Positions 1 through 11,142 are shown, counted from the first letter of the stretch. The stretch: DNA of 64,000 nucleotides from Acidovorax kalamii (GCF_002245625.1 NZ_NOIG01000014.1:47535-111534), one strand, 5' to 3'. The notes: a model not told the origin generated them from the sequence alone. A program made the numbers and translations.

Positions 1-1
1 G

Positions 2-154
2 CTGACGGCAGGCCTGGGGCTGCGCGGGTTTCGCCTGAACCTGGCAGTGGAAGGGGCGGGCAGCTTTGACGATCTGGCGGCGCTGGCCCCCAAGATCCGC
101 GAGGCCGTGGGGGACGACAAGTTCGAACGGCTGGACCACGCGCTGTTTGACTGA
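2..154 (+). CDS. C-terminal end of an unidentified protein (partial)
   Basis: The frame is open from the left edge and gives about 50 residues ending in KFERLDHALFD before a TGA at 152-154. Codon use is strongly GC-biased like the neighbours, so it looks like a real gene running in from the left. The fragment shows no motif I recognise, and I do not assign a function. It converges on the FKBP gene, and a shared hairpin lies between them. Confidence 0.6.
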   Translation: MTAGLGLRGFRLNLAVEGAGSFDDLAALAPKIREAVGDDKFERLDHALFD

Positions 155-231
155 GCCCTTCGCACACACTGCGCCTTTGCCCGTTTCGCCTGTTTTCCCT
201 GTTTTGGAGGGCGGCGAGTGCGGTTCGCAGA

Positions 232-270
232 AAACAAAAAAGCGGCCCGCAGGCCGCTTTGGTTTTTTTT
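232..270. terminator. Bidirectional rho-independent terminator
   Basis: A 7-bp stem (AGCGGCC at 241-247 with GGCCGCT at 252-258, loop CGCA) has a T-run on its right and an A-run on its left. It can therefore end both the plus-strand gene at the left edge and the minus-strand FKBP gene. Confidence 0.75.
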
Positions 271-290
271 GTAGCCCGAGGGGCCCGCGA

Positions 291-650
291 TCAGCGGCCG
301 ACCTTGAGCAGTTCCACGTCGAACTTGAGTGTGGCGTTCGGGGGGATCACGCCGCCTGCGCCACGGGCGCCGTAGCCCAGGGCGGCGGGGATGATCAGGG
401 TGCGCTTGCCGCCGATCTTCATGCCTTGCACGCCTTCGTCCCAGCCCTTGATGACCATGCCCGCGCCCAGTGCAAATTCAAAGGGGTCGTTGCGGTCGCG
501 GCTGGAGTCGAACTTGGCGCCTTGTTCGCCGTTGTTGTAGAGCCAGCCGGTGTAGTGCACCGACACGTTCTGGCCCTTGGTGGCTTCGGCGCCTTCGCCC
601 ACGGTGGTGTCTTCGTACTGCAGGCCGGATGCGGTGGTGGTCAGTGCCAT
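291..650 (-). CDS. FKBP-type peptidyl-prolyl cis-trans isomerase
   Basis: This 119-residue single-domain FKBP catalyses cis-trans isomerisation of X-Pro bonds. It has no signal peptide, so it should be cytoplasmic. The FK506-binding pocket residues of the family are visible: Y33 (VHYTGW), F47-D48 (KFDSSR), F59, V66-I67, W70, Y93 and F110, and the domain fills the whole protein. AAGGAA lies 8 nt before the ATG. It resembles the short stand-alone FKBPs (FkpB/Fbp type) common in Burkholderiales and lacks the dimerisation domain of Mip/FkpA. It ends in a bidirectional terminator, and a repeat element lies just upstream. The client protein cannot be read from context. Confidence 0.93.
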   Translation of the reverse strand: MALTTTASGLQYEDTTVGEGAEATKGQNVSVHYTGWLYNNGEQGAKFDSSRDRNDPFEFALGAGMVIKGWDEGVQGMKIGGKRTLIIPAALGYGARGAGGVIPPNATLKFDVELLKVGR

Positions 651-678
651 GGTGGAGGTTCCTTGAATGCTATTAAAA

Positions 679-725
679 ATATAGCTTCTAGCGCTTGCTC
701 ATCGCGCGCTAGAAGCTATTTAGAG
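679..725 (+). repeat. GATAGC/GCGCT family intergenic repeat, copy 1 (hairpin)
   Basis: A perfect 14-bp inverted repeat (ATAGCTTCTAGCGC at 681-694, GCGCTAGAAGCTAT at 706-719) has an 11-nt loop. The core resembles the other copies near 18.9, 22.2, 24.3, 26.4 and 51.7 kb. Read on the minus strand it is followed by a U-rich stretch, so it may also end the HxlR-type regulator transcript. Confidence 0.7.
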
Positions 726-762
726 TGCTATTTTAGCGAATGCCCTGTGCAGGGCCGGGGGC

Positions 763-1071
763 TCAGGCCTTCTTGGCACGGCCAGCCACCCAGCGGGTGG
801 CGAAGGCCTGCACGTCCGACAGGCGCTTGAGCAGGTCGGCGCCCGAGGGGGTGACGGTGTAGCCGTCGCTGCCATGGTCCACAAAACCGGCCTCGCGCAG
901 TTCCTTGATGCGGGTGTTGAGCGTGTTGGGGGTGATGCCGCCCACGCTGTCCTGCAGCAGGCGGAAGGTCTGGGGGTGGCCGTCCTTCAGGGCCCACAGC
1001 ACGCGCAGTGCGTAGCGGCATTCAAGCCGCTCGAACAGTTGGTTGATGGCGACATTTTCTTTGGAGCTCAT
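763..1071 (-). CDS. HxlR-like winged-helix transcriptional regulator
   Basis: This 102-residue protein is a single winged-helix DNA-binding domain of the HxlR/MarR-like type. An N-terminal helix (residues 5-25, NQLFERLECRYALRVLWAL) is followed by the helix-turn-helix (about 30-62, including TLNTRIKELREAGFV) and a beta wing (HGSDGYTVTPSG). The TPxG after the wing is typical of HxlR proteins. The Cys that senses electrophiles in some HxlR members is not at the usual N-terminal place, though C18 is present. It has no obvious target gene beside it. An inverted repeat over its own promoter suggests autoregulation, which is inferred. Confidence 0.8.
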   Translation of the reverse strand: MSSKENVAINQLFERLECRYALRVLWALKDGHPQTFRLLQDSVGGITPNTLNTRIKELREAGFVDHGSDGYTVTPSGADLLKRLSDVQAFATRWVAGRAKKA

Positions 1072-1147
1072 GGACGCTTCTCCTCGCGCAAGTGTTGGAT
1101 CTCGATTCGGATCGGGCGGACGGTTGCCGGGCCCGTGATGTGCTGAA

Positions 1148-1176
1148 ACTATAGCGCGGAACCCGTTTTGCTACAA
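1148..1176 (-). promoter_or_regulatory. Sigma-70 promoter of the HxlR gene
   Basis: On the minus strand TTGTAG (1176-1171) and TATAGT (1153-1148) are separated by 17 nt. This lies about 75 nt upstream of the HxlR start. A GCTAC-N7-GTAGC inverted repeat (1170-1186) overlaps the -35 and is a possible operator. Confidence 0.6.
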
Positions 1177-1263
1177 GTTTGGTAGCTCAGAATGCACGTC
1201 ACATATGCGCTGAAGGGGAAATTTGGGCCATTCGCCAGCAAAATGTTGCGCACCGGCCACGGA

Positions 1264-2178
1264 TCAGGGGGCCGGGAGCAGATGCCCCTGCCGCGCCAAA
1301 TACCCCACCAGCAACTGCGCCGCCGGGGGCAGGGCGCTGGCGCTGCGGTAGCAGATGGCAAAGCGCCGCTGGGCCCAGGGGTCGCTCAGCGGGACGATGC
1401 GCACCGGTGCCAACTGGGCAAACGGCTGGGCCACCTCGCGCGGCACCACGCTGATGGCGAGGTTGGCGCGCACCACCCGCAGGGCGGCGTCAAAGTTGGA
1501 CACCAGCACTCGGTGGGCCAGCATTTTTCCTTCCACTGCGGCGGCACGCGCCAGCAGCACCTGCACGGCGCTCAGCGCGGGCATGCTCACGAATTCGTGC
1601 TCCAGCACATCAGCAAACCGCACGCTCTGCAACTGGGCCACGGGGTGCGACTCGTGTGCCACCACAGCCAGGTGGTCGCTGCGGTAGGCGCTGGTTTCCA
1701 GCCCCGACAGGTCGGCCGCGTCCCAGCAGATGCCAATGGAGGCGCTGCCGTCGCGCACACCTTGCACCACGTCCGGGCTCACGCGCTCCTCCAGGCTGAT
1801 CTGGATGTTGCGGTGTGCAGGGTCCTGCAGAAAGGCCGCCACATCGTCGGCCAGCGACTCGGCCATGACCGACGCCGTGACCAGCATGCGCACATGGCCG
1901 CGCGTGCCGGTGGCGTAGGCCGCCATGTCACGCTCGATCTGCCCCACGCTGGCCAGCATGGTGCGGGCATGCTCCAGCAGCGTCTCGCCCGCCGGGGTGG
2001 GTACCACGCCCCGCCGTTTGCGCAGCAGCAGTGGCGTGCCCACGGTGTCTTCCAGCTGCGCCAGCCGCTTGCTGATGGCCGAGCCCACGATGGACTCCTG
2101 CTCGGCCGCGCGCGCAATGCTGCGCTGCTCGCACACGGCGGCAAAGAGGCGCAGGGTCTGCAGATCCAGGTCGCGCAT
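1264..2178 (-). CDS. LysR-family transcriptional regulator
   Basis: This 304-residue protein has standard LysR architecture. Its N-terminal winged HTH (about residues 3-62) contains the typical FAAVCEQRSIARAAE and SAISKRLAQLE helices and the PTPAG end. A periplasmic-binding-like effector domain covers roughly 92-297. It is divergent from the HMG-CoA lyase / CoA transferase / Bug receptor operon, with 118 bp between the genes, which is the classic position for the operon's activator. The ligand is probably a metabolite of that pathway, inferred from position only. An inverted repeat in the shared promoter region is a candidate binding site. Confidence 0.92.
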   Translation of the reverse strand: MRDLDLQTLRLFAAVCEQRSIARAAEQESIVGSAISKRLAQLEDTVGTPLLLRKRRGVVPTPAGETLLEHARTMLASVGQIERDMAAYATGTRGHVRMLVTASVMAESLADDVAAFLQDPAHRNIQISLEERVSPDVVQGVRDGSASIGICWDAADLSGLETSAYRSDHLAVVAHESHPVAQLQSVRFADVLEHEFVSMPALSAVQVLLARAAAVEGKMLAHRVLVSNFDAALRVVRANLAISVVPREVAQPFAQLAPVRIVPLSDPWAQRRFAICYRSASALPPAAQLLVGYLARQGHLLPAP

Positions 2179-2223
2179 GGCAAATCTCCAGGATTGTGAT
2201 GTTCCGTTTGGGAATGTTATGGC

Positions 2224-2265
2224 TTCCGAGATGTATTTTCTGATTCATTCGGGAATTTTTAGAAT
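2224..2265 (+). promoter_or_regulatory. Operon promoter with overlapping inverted repeat
   Basis: TTCCGAGATG (2224-2233) and CATTCGGGAA (2246-2255) form an inverted repeat matching at 8 of 10 positions. They overlap a candidate promoter whose -10 is TAGAAT (2260-2265), about 30 nt before the GTG start of the lyase gene. A shorter TTCC-N5-GGAA lies at 2202-2214. The likely ligand-responsive regulator is the divergent LysR protein. Confidence 0.5.
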
Positions 2266-2296
2266 CTTGCCCAGACCCACCCGAAAGAGACATCCC

Positions 2297-3274
2297 GTGC
2301 GCACCTCCCCGATCCCGTCCGACCTGCAGCCCCCGGCGGCCCGTGCCACCGTCCGCGAAGTCGGCCTGCGCGACGGCCTGCAAAGTATTGCCACGGTGGT
2401 GCCCACCGCGCACAAGATCGAATGGATCAGCGCTGCCTACGCCGCCGGCCAGCGCGAGATCGAGGTGGGCTCCTTTGTACCGGCTCGGCTGTTGCCCCAG
2501 TTGGCCGACACGGCCGAGGTGCTGGCCCATGCCAAAAACCTGCCCGGCCTGGTGGCCTCGGTGCTGGTGCCCAACATCAAAGGCGCCGAGCGCGCGCTGG
2601 AGCAGGGTGCCGACCTGATGATCGTGCCCCTGTCCGCCAGCCGCGCCCACAGCCTGGCCAACCTGCGCAAGACCCCCGACGAGGTGGTGGCCGAGGTGGC
2701 GCGCATCCGCGCGCTGCGCGATGCCAGCGGCCGCCGCACATTGATCGAAGGTGGCGTGGGCACGGCCTTTGGTTGCACCCTGCAGGGCGAGGTGGCTGAG
2801 AGCGAAGTGCTGCGCCTGATGGTGGCCTTGCTGGATGCGGGGGCCGACCGCGTGAGCCTGGCTGACACCGTGGGTTTTGCCGACCCGGCCTCGGTCGCCC
2901 GGCTGTTTGAAAAGGCCCGCGCCCTGGTGGGCGACCGCCTGGCCTGCGCGCACTTCCACGACACGCGCGGCATGGGCCTGGCCAATGTGTATGCCGCCTG
3001 GCAGGCAGGCATCACCCGCTTCGACGCCTGCCTGGCGGGCATTGGCGGCTGCCCGCACGCGCCGGGCGCCAGTGGCAATGTCACCACCGAAGACCTCGTG
3101 TTCATGCTGGAGCGTATGGGCGTTGCCACTGGTATCGACGTGACCGCGCTGCTCGCGCTGCGCCAGCGCGTGGCCGGATGGTTGTCGGGCGAGACCCTGC
3201 ATGGCACGCTCTGGCAGGCCGGGCTGCCGCAGAATGCCGCACCCGCCGCGCTGCGCTTGGCAGCAACGGCCTGA
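2297..3274 (+). CDS. Hydroxymethylglutaryl-CoA lyase-type enzyme
   Basis: This 325-residue DRE-TIM metallolyase is expected to cleave HMG-CoA into acetoacetate and acetyl-CoA. Metal ligands align with those of the family: D26 in the VGLRDGLQ motif, H219 and H221 in HFHDTRG, and N261. The catalytic Cys (C252) sits in GGCPHAPGASGN, close to the HMGL signature. The open frame extends far upstream into the LysR region. I place the start at GTG 2297 because GAAAGAG lies 7 nt before it and the family motif follows soon after. It is first in an operon with a CaiB-type CoA transferase and a Bug receptor. A related substrate such as another 3-hydroxy-3-methyl acyl-CoA is possible. Confidence 0.88.
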   Translation: MRTSPIPSDLQPPAARATVREVGLRDGLQSIATVVPTAHKIEWISAAYAAGQREIEVGSFVPARLLPQLADTAEVLAHAKNLPGLVASVLVPNIKGAERALEQGADLMIVPLSASRAHSLANLRKTPDEVVAEVARIRALRDASGRRTLIEGGVGTAFGCTLQGEVAESEVLRLMVALLDAGADRVSLADTVGFADPASVARLFEKARALVGDRLACAHFHDTRGMGLANVYAAWQAGITRFDACLAGIGGCPHAPGASGNVTTEDLVFMLERMGVATGIDVTALLALRQRVAGWLSGETLHGTLWQAGLPQNAAPAALRLAATA

Positions 3275-3298
3275 CCCCCTTTTCGGAACGACCTGAAC

Positions 3299-4516
3299 AT
3301 GAACGACGACACACCCGCCACCCCCTCGTCCCCCCGCCTGCCGCTCGAAGGCCTGCGCGTAGTCGAGTTCACCCACATGGTCATGGGCCCCACCTGCGGC
3401 ATGGTACTGGCCGACCTGGGCGCCGAGGTCATCAAGGTCGAGCCTGTGGATGGCGACCGCACCCGCCATCTGCTGGGCGCGGGCGCGGGCTTCTTCCCCA
3501 TGTTCAACCGCAACAAGAAGAGCATTGCCATCGACCTGCGCAGCCCCGAGGGCCTGGCGGTGGCGCGCAAGCTGGCTGCATCCGCCGACGTGGTGGCGCA
3601 AAACTTCAAGCCGGGCGTGATGACCAAGTACGGCCTGGACTATGCCGCGCTGAGCGAGGTCAACCCGCGCCTCATCTACGTCAACCACACGGGCTTCTTG
3701 CCCGGCCCGTACGAGCACCGCACGGCGCTCGATGAGGTGGTGCAGATGATGGGCGGCCTGGCCTACATGACCGGCCGCCCTGGCGACCCGCTGCGCGCGG
3801 GCAGCAGCGTGAACGACATCATGGGCGGCATGTTCGGCGCGATCGGTGCGATGGCGGCGCTGATGCAGCGCGGCATCACCGGGCGCGGGCAGGAGGTGGA
3901 TTCGGCCCTGTTCGAGAACAACGTGTTCCTGGTCGGCCAGCACATGATGCAGTACGCCGTCACCGGCAAACCGGCAGCCCCCATGCCCGACCGCATTTCG
4001 TCCTGGGCCGTGTACGACGTGTTCAGCGTGAAGGACGGCGGGCAGATCTTTTTGGCCGCCGTGAGCGATGCGCAGTGGCAGACCTTCTGCGATGCCATGG
4101 GCTATGCCGACCTGAAGGCCGACACGGGCCTCGCCACCAACAACGACCGCGTGCGCGCCCGTCCCACGCTGATGCCCGTGCTGCGCGAGCGGCTGGCGCA
4201 GCACACGGCCGATGAGCTGGCCGCGATCTTCGAGCGCCACGGCCTGCCGTTTGCACCCATCCGCCGACCCGAAGAACTGTTTTACGACCCGCACCTGCAA
4301 GCCACCGGTGGCCTGGCCGACATCACGCTGCCCGACGGTGAGCGCGCCGGGCAGACTGCGCAGATCACGCTGATGCCGCTGCGCATGGACGGCCAGCGCC
4401 TGGATGTGCGCCGTGACCCGCCGCGCCTGGGCCAGCACACCGCCGAGCTGCTGCAGGGCCTGGGTTACACGGCCGATGAAGTGGCCGCGTTGCAGGCCAG
4501 CGGGGCCATTGCCTGA
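3299..4516 (+). CDS. CaiB/BaiF family CoA transferase (family III)
   Basis: This 405-residue family III CoA transferase moves CoA between carboxylic acids through an aspartyl-CoA anhydride. The N-terminal signature FTHMVMGPTCGMVLADLGAEVIKVE-like region spans residues 24-48. D145, in TALDEVVQMMGG, aligns with the catalytic Asp of formyl-CoA transferase. The gene begins 24 nt after the lyase stop and is clearly co-transcribed. Together with the lyase it could activate a free branched dicarboxylate, such as 3-hydroxy-3-methylglutarate, using a CoA donor like succinyl-CoA. This pairing parallels the mammalian SUGCT/HMGCL route but is inferred from context. The ribosome-binding site is weak. Confidence 0.9.
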   Translation: MNDDTPATPSSPRLPLEGLRVVEFTHMVMGPTCGMVLADLGAEVIKVEPVDGDRTRHLLGAGAGFFPMFNRNKKSIAIDLRSPEGLAVARKLAASADVVAQNFKPGVMTKYGLDYAALSEVNPRLIYVNHTGFLPGPYEHRTALDEVVQMMGGLAYMTGRPGDPLRAGSSVNDIMGGMFGAIGAMAALMQRGITGRGQEVDSALFENNVFLVGQHMMQYAVTGKPAAPMPDRISSWAVYDVFSVKDGGQIFLAAVSDAQWQTFCDAMGYADLKADTGLATNNDRVRARPTLMPVLRERLAQHTADELAAIFERHGLPFAPIRRPEELFYDPHLQATGGLADITLPDGERAGQTAQITLMPLRMDGQRLDVRRDPPRLGQHTAELLQGLGYTADEVAALQASGAIA

Positions 4517-4596
4517 TCTTTCCTTGACGACCGGGGCCCCCCACGCGGCGCAGACCGCAGGCCCCCGGATTCCCCACCCCACCACCGGAGACAACC

Positions 4597-5634
4597 GTGC
4601 CCCAGTCCACCCCTGCCTTTGACTTGCCCCGCATCGCGCCCGCCACGCACGGCCTGCCCACGCGTCGCCAGGCCCTGGCCACCGGCGCCGCCGCGCTGGC
4701 CGCTGCGGCCTGGGGCCTGCCCCGCCTGGCCCGTGCCCAGGGCGACGGCAAGCCGCTGCGCGTGATCCTGCCGCTGTCGGCGGGCTCGGGGGCGGACGGC
4801 GCCATCCGTGCCATCAGCACCAGCCTGGCCAAGGCACTGGGCCAGCCCATCGTCATCGAGAACCTGCCGGGCGCGGGTGGCATCACCGGCACCACGCAAA
4901 TCGTGCGTGCGCCCAAGGACGGCTCGGTGATCGGTGTGGTGTCCAACAACCATGTGGTCAACCCCAGCGTGTACAAGAACATACCGTTCGACTCACTGAC
5001 CGACATCACGCCCATCACCATCATTGGCGCCACGCCCTTTGTGCTGGTGGCCCACCCCTCGGTGCCCGCCAAGACGGTGCAGGAGCTGGTCGCGCTGGCC
5101 AAGTCGAAACCCGGCGTGCTCAACTACGGGTCGTCCGGCAACGGCACCATCCTGCACCTGGGCGCGGCCATGTTTGTGGACCAGGCGCAGCTCGACATCA
5201 AGCACATCCCCTACCGGGGCATGGGCCCGCTGATGAACGACATCCTGGGCGGGCAGGTGCAGCTGGGGGTGGTGGCGGTGGCGCCCGCTGCGGCGCACAT
5301 CAAGTCGGGTGCGCTGCGCGCCCTGGGGGTGACCACGGCCAGCCGCGTGCCCCTGCTGCCCGGGGTGCCGACCATTGCCGAACAGGGCCTGCCGGGCTAC
5401 GAACTGGATGGCTGGATCGCCCCCGTGGCGCCTGCGGGCCTGCCCAAGGCCGAGCTCGCGCGGCTGTACAACGGCTTCAAGGCCGCCATGGAGATGCCCG
5501 AGGCGCGCGATGCTCTGCTTGCCCAGGGCTACGAGATCAAGCTCACGCCGCCCGAACCCGCCGCCGCCTTCTTCCGCACCGAAGCCGCGCGCATGGCGCA
5601 GGTGGTGAAAAACGCCCACGTGAAGATTGACTGA
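4597..5634 (+). CDS. Bug/TctC-type periplasmic solute-binding protein (1)
   Basis: This 345-residue Bug-family receptor belongs to the tripartite tricarboxylate transporter group and captures carboxylates in the periplasm. A twin-arginine-like signal (TRRQALA then an Ala-rich core ending ARAQ near residue 48) precedes the mature protein. The Bug fold is marked by RVILPLSAGSGADGAIR, VIENLPGAGG and the HIPYRG loop. The start is GTG at 4597 with GGAG upstream. It is last in the operon after lyase and CoA transferase, so it probably binds the acid those enzymes degrade. No TctA or TctB membrane genes are nearby, as is usual for the expanded Bug proteins of Burkholderiales. Confidence 0.92.
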   Translation: MPQSTPAFDLPRIAPATHGLPTRRQALATGAAALAAAAWGLPRLARAQGDGKPLRVILPLSAGSGADGAIRAISTSLAKALGQPIVIENLPGAGGITGTTQIVRAPKDGSVIGVVSNNHVVNPSVYKNIPFDSLTDITPITIIGATPFVLVAHPSVPAKTVQELVALAKSKPGVLNYGSSGNGTILHLGAAMFVDQAQLDIKHIPYRGMGPLMNDILGGQVQLGVVAVAPAAAHIKSGALRALGVTTASRVPLLPGVPTIAEQGLPGYELDGWIAPVAPAGLPKAELARLYNGFKAAMEMPEARDALLAQGYEIKLTPPEPAAAFFRTEAARMAQVVKNAHVKID

Positions 5635-5731
5635 CGGACCGAGACCCGCCGAGACCGGGCGGCGGGTGGGGCAGGGCGTGGCCTGTCAGGCCGCCTGACC
5701 GTTCGCCACGCCGCTCCGGAGCAAAAATTTG

Positions 5732-5778
5732 AAGCTTTTTAGGACGTTACCGCGCTATGGGTAAGCCTTTTAAGCTAT
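5732..5778. repeat. 47-bp dispersed repeat, copy A
   Basis: These 47 bases differ at only three positions from 36130-36176. Both copies begin AAGCTTTTTAGG and end GCCTTTTAAGCTAT, so the ends are nearly inverted copies of each other. This copy lies in the 164-bp gap between the convergent Bug receptor and chemoreceptor genes. Confidence 0.8.
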
Positions 5779-5798
5779 TGTTTTGATAGTAATCTGCG

Positions 5799-7415
5799 TC
5801 AGGCTTGTGGTGCGGGCAACGCGTGATGCTGGTGGTGTTGCGGAGAGCGCTGCGGATGCTGCTGATGTGACTGGTGCCGCAGGCGGAACACCGCCACGGC
5901 ATCCACCAACTGGCGGGCCTGGCCGCTCAGGCTGCCTGCGGCGGCGGCGCTTTCTTCCACCAGGGCGGCGTTCTGTTGCGTCACGTCGTCCATGCGCACG
6001 ATGGCCTGTGTCACGCGCTGCATGTCCGAGGTCTGCGCGGCGCTGGCCTGGCTGATTTCTTCCATCAGGCTGCTCACCTCGCGGATGGACGCCACGACCT
6101 CGGTCATGGTGGTGCCCGCATCCCGCGCCAGGTCCGAGCCCGCCTGCACACGTTCCACGCTGGTCTGGATCAGCGCCTTGATCTCGCGCGCCGCCCCGGC
6201 GCTGCGCGTGGCCAGGTTGCGCACCTCGCTGGCCACCACCGCAAAACCCCGGCCCTGCTCACCCGCACGCGCGGCTTCCACGGCGGCATTAAGCGCCAGG
6301 ATATTCGTCTGGAACGCAATCCCGTCGATCACTCCAATGATGTCGGCAATGCGGCGCGAACTTTCCTGGATGCCCTGTACCACCTCCACCATCTGCGTCA
6401 CCACATCGCCGCCGCGCTGTGCCACGGTGGCGCCGCTCTTGGCCAGTTCGTTGGCGCGTTGCGCGTTCGAGGCGTTCTGCTGCACCGTGGCCTGCAGTTG
6501 CTGCATGGACGAAGCGGTTTCGTCCAGCGACGAAGCCTGCTCTTCGGTGCGCATGCTCAGGTCGGCATTGCCCTGGGCTATTTCGGCACTCGCGCTGGCC
6601 ACGCCCTCGGCGTTGCTGCGCACACCGGCCACCACGGTCTCCAGGTTGTCCTGCATGGCGCGCAGGGCTTCGAGCAGCCGGGCGGGCTCGTCGCGGCCTT
6701 CCACACGGATGCTGGTGGTCAGGTCGCCCGCTGCCACCTTGTGGGCCAGCGACACGGCCACGCCGAGCGGCCGCACCACCGACCGCGTGAGCAGCCAGCC
6801 CGCGCACGCGCCCAGTGCGGTCACCAGCGCCAGCGCCACCAGGCTGCTGACCAGCGCGCGCCGCGCGTCTTGCCCCGCCTGCTGGGCAATGGCCGCGCTG
6901 CTGGCGGCCACCTGCTGGCTCAGCTCGGTGAGCAGCTTGGCCGGGCCCTGGTCGATGTCTGCCACGTCGGCATCCCCAGCCGATGGCACAAAGCCCAGCG
7001 ACTGGAACACTTCAAAACCCTTGCGGTAACCTTGCGCCATCTGCGCGTGGGCCTGGGTGAACTTTTGCAGCGCGGCCTTTTCCTGCGCGTCGGTCAGCTG
7101 GGGCTCCAGCGCCTTGGCGGCATCGGCCACCCGTTTTTCGCTGGCCTGGAAGGCGTTCCAGTGCAATTCGCGCTTGCGCGAGTCTTCGCCGCGCAGCAGG
7201 GTGTTCTTCCACTCCAGCACCTGGGTCTTGAACTCGCTCTCCATGCGGCTCACGGCGCGCTCCTGCGCCACCCGCCCGAGCACCGTGGTGTCGTAGGTGC
7301 CCAGCGTGCGGTACAGCGTGGCGATGCCGAACAGCGCGGCGCCCAGCAGCAGCGCCAGCACCAGGCCCAGGGCCGTGGCCATGCGTGCGCCGATGGAGTG
7401 GTTGGACATTTTCAT
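5799..7415 (-). CDS. Methyl-accepting chemotaxis protein
   Basis: This chemoreceptor of about 538 residues has TM1 at about 12-34, a periplasmic four-helix-bundle-type sensor (about 35-184), TM2 (about 185-207), HAMP (about 208-262) and a long signalling coiled coil. The conserved hairpin tip is visible ([20 protein letters not shown]). I choose the ATG at 7415 because GGAG sits just upstream; the longer frame would need a TTG start lying inside that sequence. The C-terminus lacks the NWETF-type CheR/CheB pentapeptide and ends in a His/Gln/Pro-rich tail ([12 protein letters not shown]). The ligand is unknown. It is followed on the same strand by no gene, and upstream lies a Bug receptor gene. 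Confidence 0.93.
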   Translation of the reverse strand: MKMSNHSIGARMATALGLVLALLLGAALFGIATLYRTLGTYDTTVLGRVAQERAVSRMESEFKTQVLEWKNTLLRGEDSRKRELHWNAFQASEKRVADAAKALEPQLTDAQEKAALQKFTQAHAQMAQGYRKGFEVFQSLGFVPSAGDADVADIDQGPAKLLTELSQQVAASSAAIAQQAGQDARRALVSSLVALALVTALGACAGWLLTRSVVRPLGVAVSLAHKVAAGDLTTSIRVEGRDEPARLLEALRAMQDNLETVVAGVRSNAEGVASASAEIAQGNADLSMRTEEQASSLDETASSMQQLQATVQQNASNAQRANELAKSGATVAQRGGDVVTQMVEVVQGIQESSRRIADIIGVIDGIAFQTNILALNAAVEAARAGEQGRGFAVVASEVRNLATRSAGAAREIKALIQTSVERVQAGSDLARDAGTTMTEVVASIREVSSLMEEISQASAAQTSDMQRVTQAIVRMDDVTQQNAALVEESAAAAGSLSGQARQLVDAVAVFRLRHQSHQQHPQRSPQHHQHHALPAPQA

Positions 7416-7464
7416 CAGAGGCTCCAAAGGTTCTGCAGCGGGCCCGGAGGGCCTGGTGGTGAGA

Positions 7465-8502
7465 TCAGGCCTTCAGCTTGAGCAAATAGACCATCACGCG
7501 GGCGGTGGTGAGGTCCAGCTCCATGAACTCTGCCAAATCCTTGCCCGTGAGCCAAGAGGGTTCCCACCGGTTCTGCTTGAGCGTGCGCGTCCAGGACTCA
7601 TGGTGGGTGGCGGCTTCGATGGCGGCCAGCATCTCGGCCGCCCGCGCAGGTGCCACGCCCTTGCCGGTGAACACGCCGCGCCAGTTGGCCATGACAGCGT
7701 CCAGTCCCTGTTCGCGGAATGCGGGCAGGCCAAACGCGCTGCGGCGCGACGAGACGCCGATGGCACGCAGCTTGCCCGCCGCAATCGCGTCGCTGAACTC
7801 GCTGTAGCCCGACAGGCCCACGGCCGCGTTGCCAGACATCACGGCCTCGACCACGTCGGCACCACCCGGAAACGGCTTGTAGACCAGCCCTTCCGGGTTG
7901 GCCTTGGTGGCACGCGCCAAGACTCCCGCAAAGATATGGTCCACCCCTCCGGCAGAGCCACCGGCCACGGGCACCGCCTTCAGGTCTGCGCGCATGGCAT
8001 CGGCCAGGTCCTTGGTGGTTTTGATGGGCGATTGCGCCGCCACCGCCGCCACCAGGTAGTCACTGGTCAGGCGCGCCAGGGGCTGTATCTGGCCCATGTC
8101 CACGGCAGGTTTCTGCAGCGCCACGGCGCCCACCATCACCATGCCCCCCATGAACAAGGTGTTGGCATCGTTACCGTATTTTTCAGCGTACTTGGCGAGG
8201 CCAATGGTGCCGCCCTTGCCGCCGATGTTCTCGTACTCGACCTGGTCGGCCGCGCCCGCGCCCACCAGCGCTGCGCCCAGCGCGCGGCCAGTCTGGTCCC
8301 AGCCGCCACCGGGGTTGGCGGGGATCACGATGCGCAGCGTGCCCACCAGCTTGGGTGCCTTGGGCGGCGCGCTGCGCGCGGCAGCGCCTGCGGCGGCCGC
8401 CTGGGCCCAGGCGGAAGTGGCAAACGAGGTACCTAGTGCGCCGATGGCGCCCGTGGCGGTGGCGCGGGCAAGGATCTGGCGGCGGTTGAAGGAGGTCGTC
8501 AT
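7465..8502 (-). CDS. Bug/TctC-type periplasmic solute-binding protein (2)
   Basis: This 345-residue Bug-family receptor has a Tat-like signal ([17 protein letters not shown]..., cleavage near AWAQ at residue 34). The Bug motifs [20 protein letters not shown] and ENIGGKGG are present. Its sequence is clearly divergent from the other two Bug proteins here. It lies just upstream of the chemoreceptor on the same strand, 49 bp away, so the two may be co-expressed, possibly for sensing the same class of organic acid (inference). No Shine-Dalgarno is visible before its ATG. A strong AAGGAG with an out-of-frame ATG lies 82 nt upstream (see findings). Confidence 0.9.
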   Translation of the reverse strand: MTTSFNRRQILARATATGAIGALGTSFATSAWAQAAAAGAAARSAPPKAPKLVGTLRIVIPANPGGGWDQTGRALGAALVGAGAADQVEYENIGGKGGTIGLAKYAEKYGNDANTLFMGGMVMVGAVALQKPAVDMGQIQPLARLTSDYLVAAVAAQSPIKTTKDLADAMRADLKAVPVAGGSAGGVDHIFAGVLARATKANPEGLVYKPFPGGADVVEAVMSGNAAVGLSGYSEFSDAIAAGKLRAIGVSSRRSAFGLPAFREQGLDAVMANWRGVFTGKGVAPARAAEMLAAIEAATHHESWTRTLKQNRWEPSWLTGKDLAEFMELDLTTARVMVYLLKLKA

Positions 8503-8683
8503 ACGGTCTTTGGCAAAAAAAGGGGGGGATGCAGATCGTTGGGTCGGCCTGTGCGCACTGCGACAGGAGATTGCCGAACTGCATGGCAGTCTCCTTCAGC
8601 CGTGTGGCAATGGTCACCATCCAAGCTGTCAGTCTGCTGTCGCTGGCATGGGGGTAAACGTGGGGGCCGCGCTGAGCAAAGCC

Positions 8684-8723
8684 CAAAAAAACGCCCTGCG
8701 CCGCAGATGCGGGGCAGGGCGTT
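8684..8723 (-). terminator. Terminator of rpoD
   Basis: On the minus strand a stem formed by AACGCCCTGC (8691-8700) and GGCAGGGCGTT (8713-8723) is followed by a run of seven T. It lies about 40 nt beyond the rpoD stop. Confidence 0.75.
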
Positions 8724-8760
8724 GGGGCCAGCGAAGGCTGGGTTGCGAGGCTTACGGCGC

Positions 8761-11142
<2,382 letters not shown>

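Noticed and set aside
1928..4594. Minus-strand open frame of 888 codons
   Set aside because: Crosses two clear plus-strand enzyme genes and a LysR gene in antisense; high-GC artefact.
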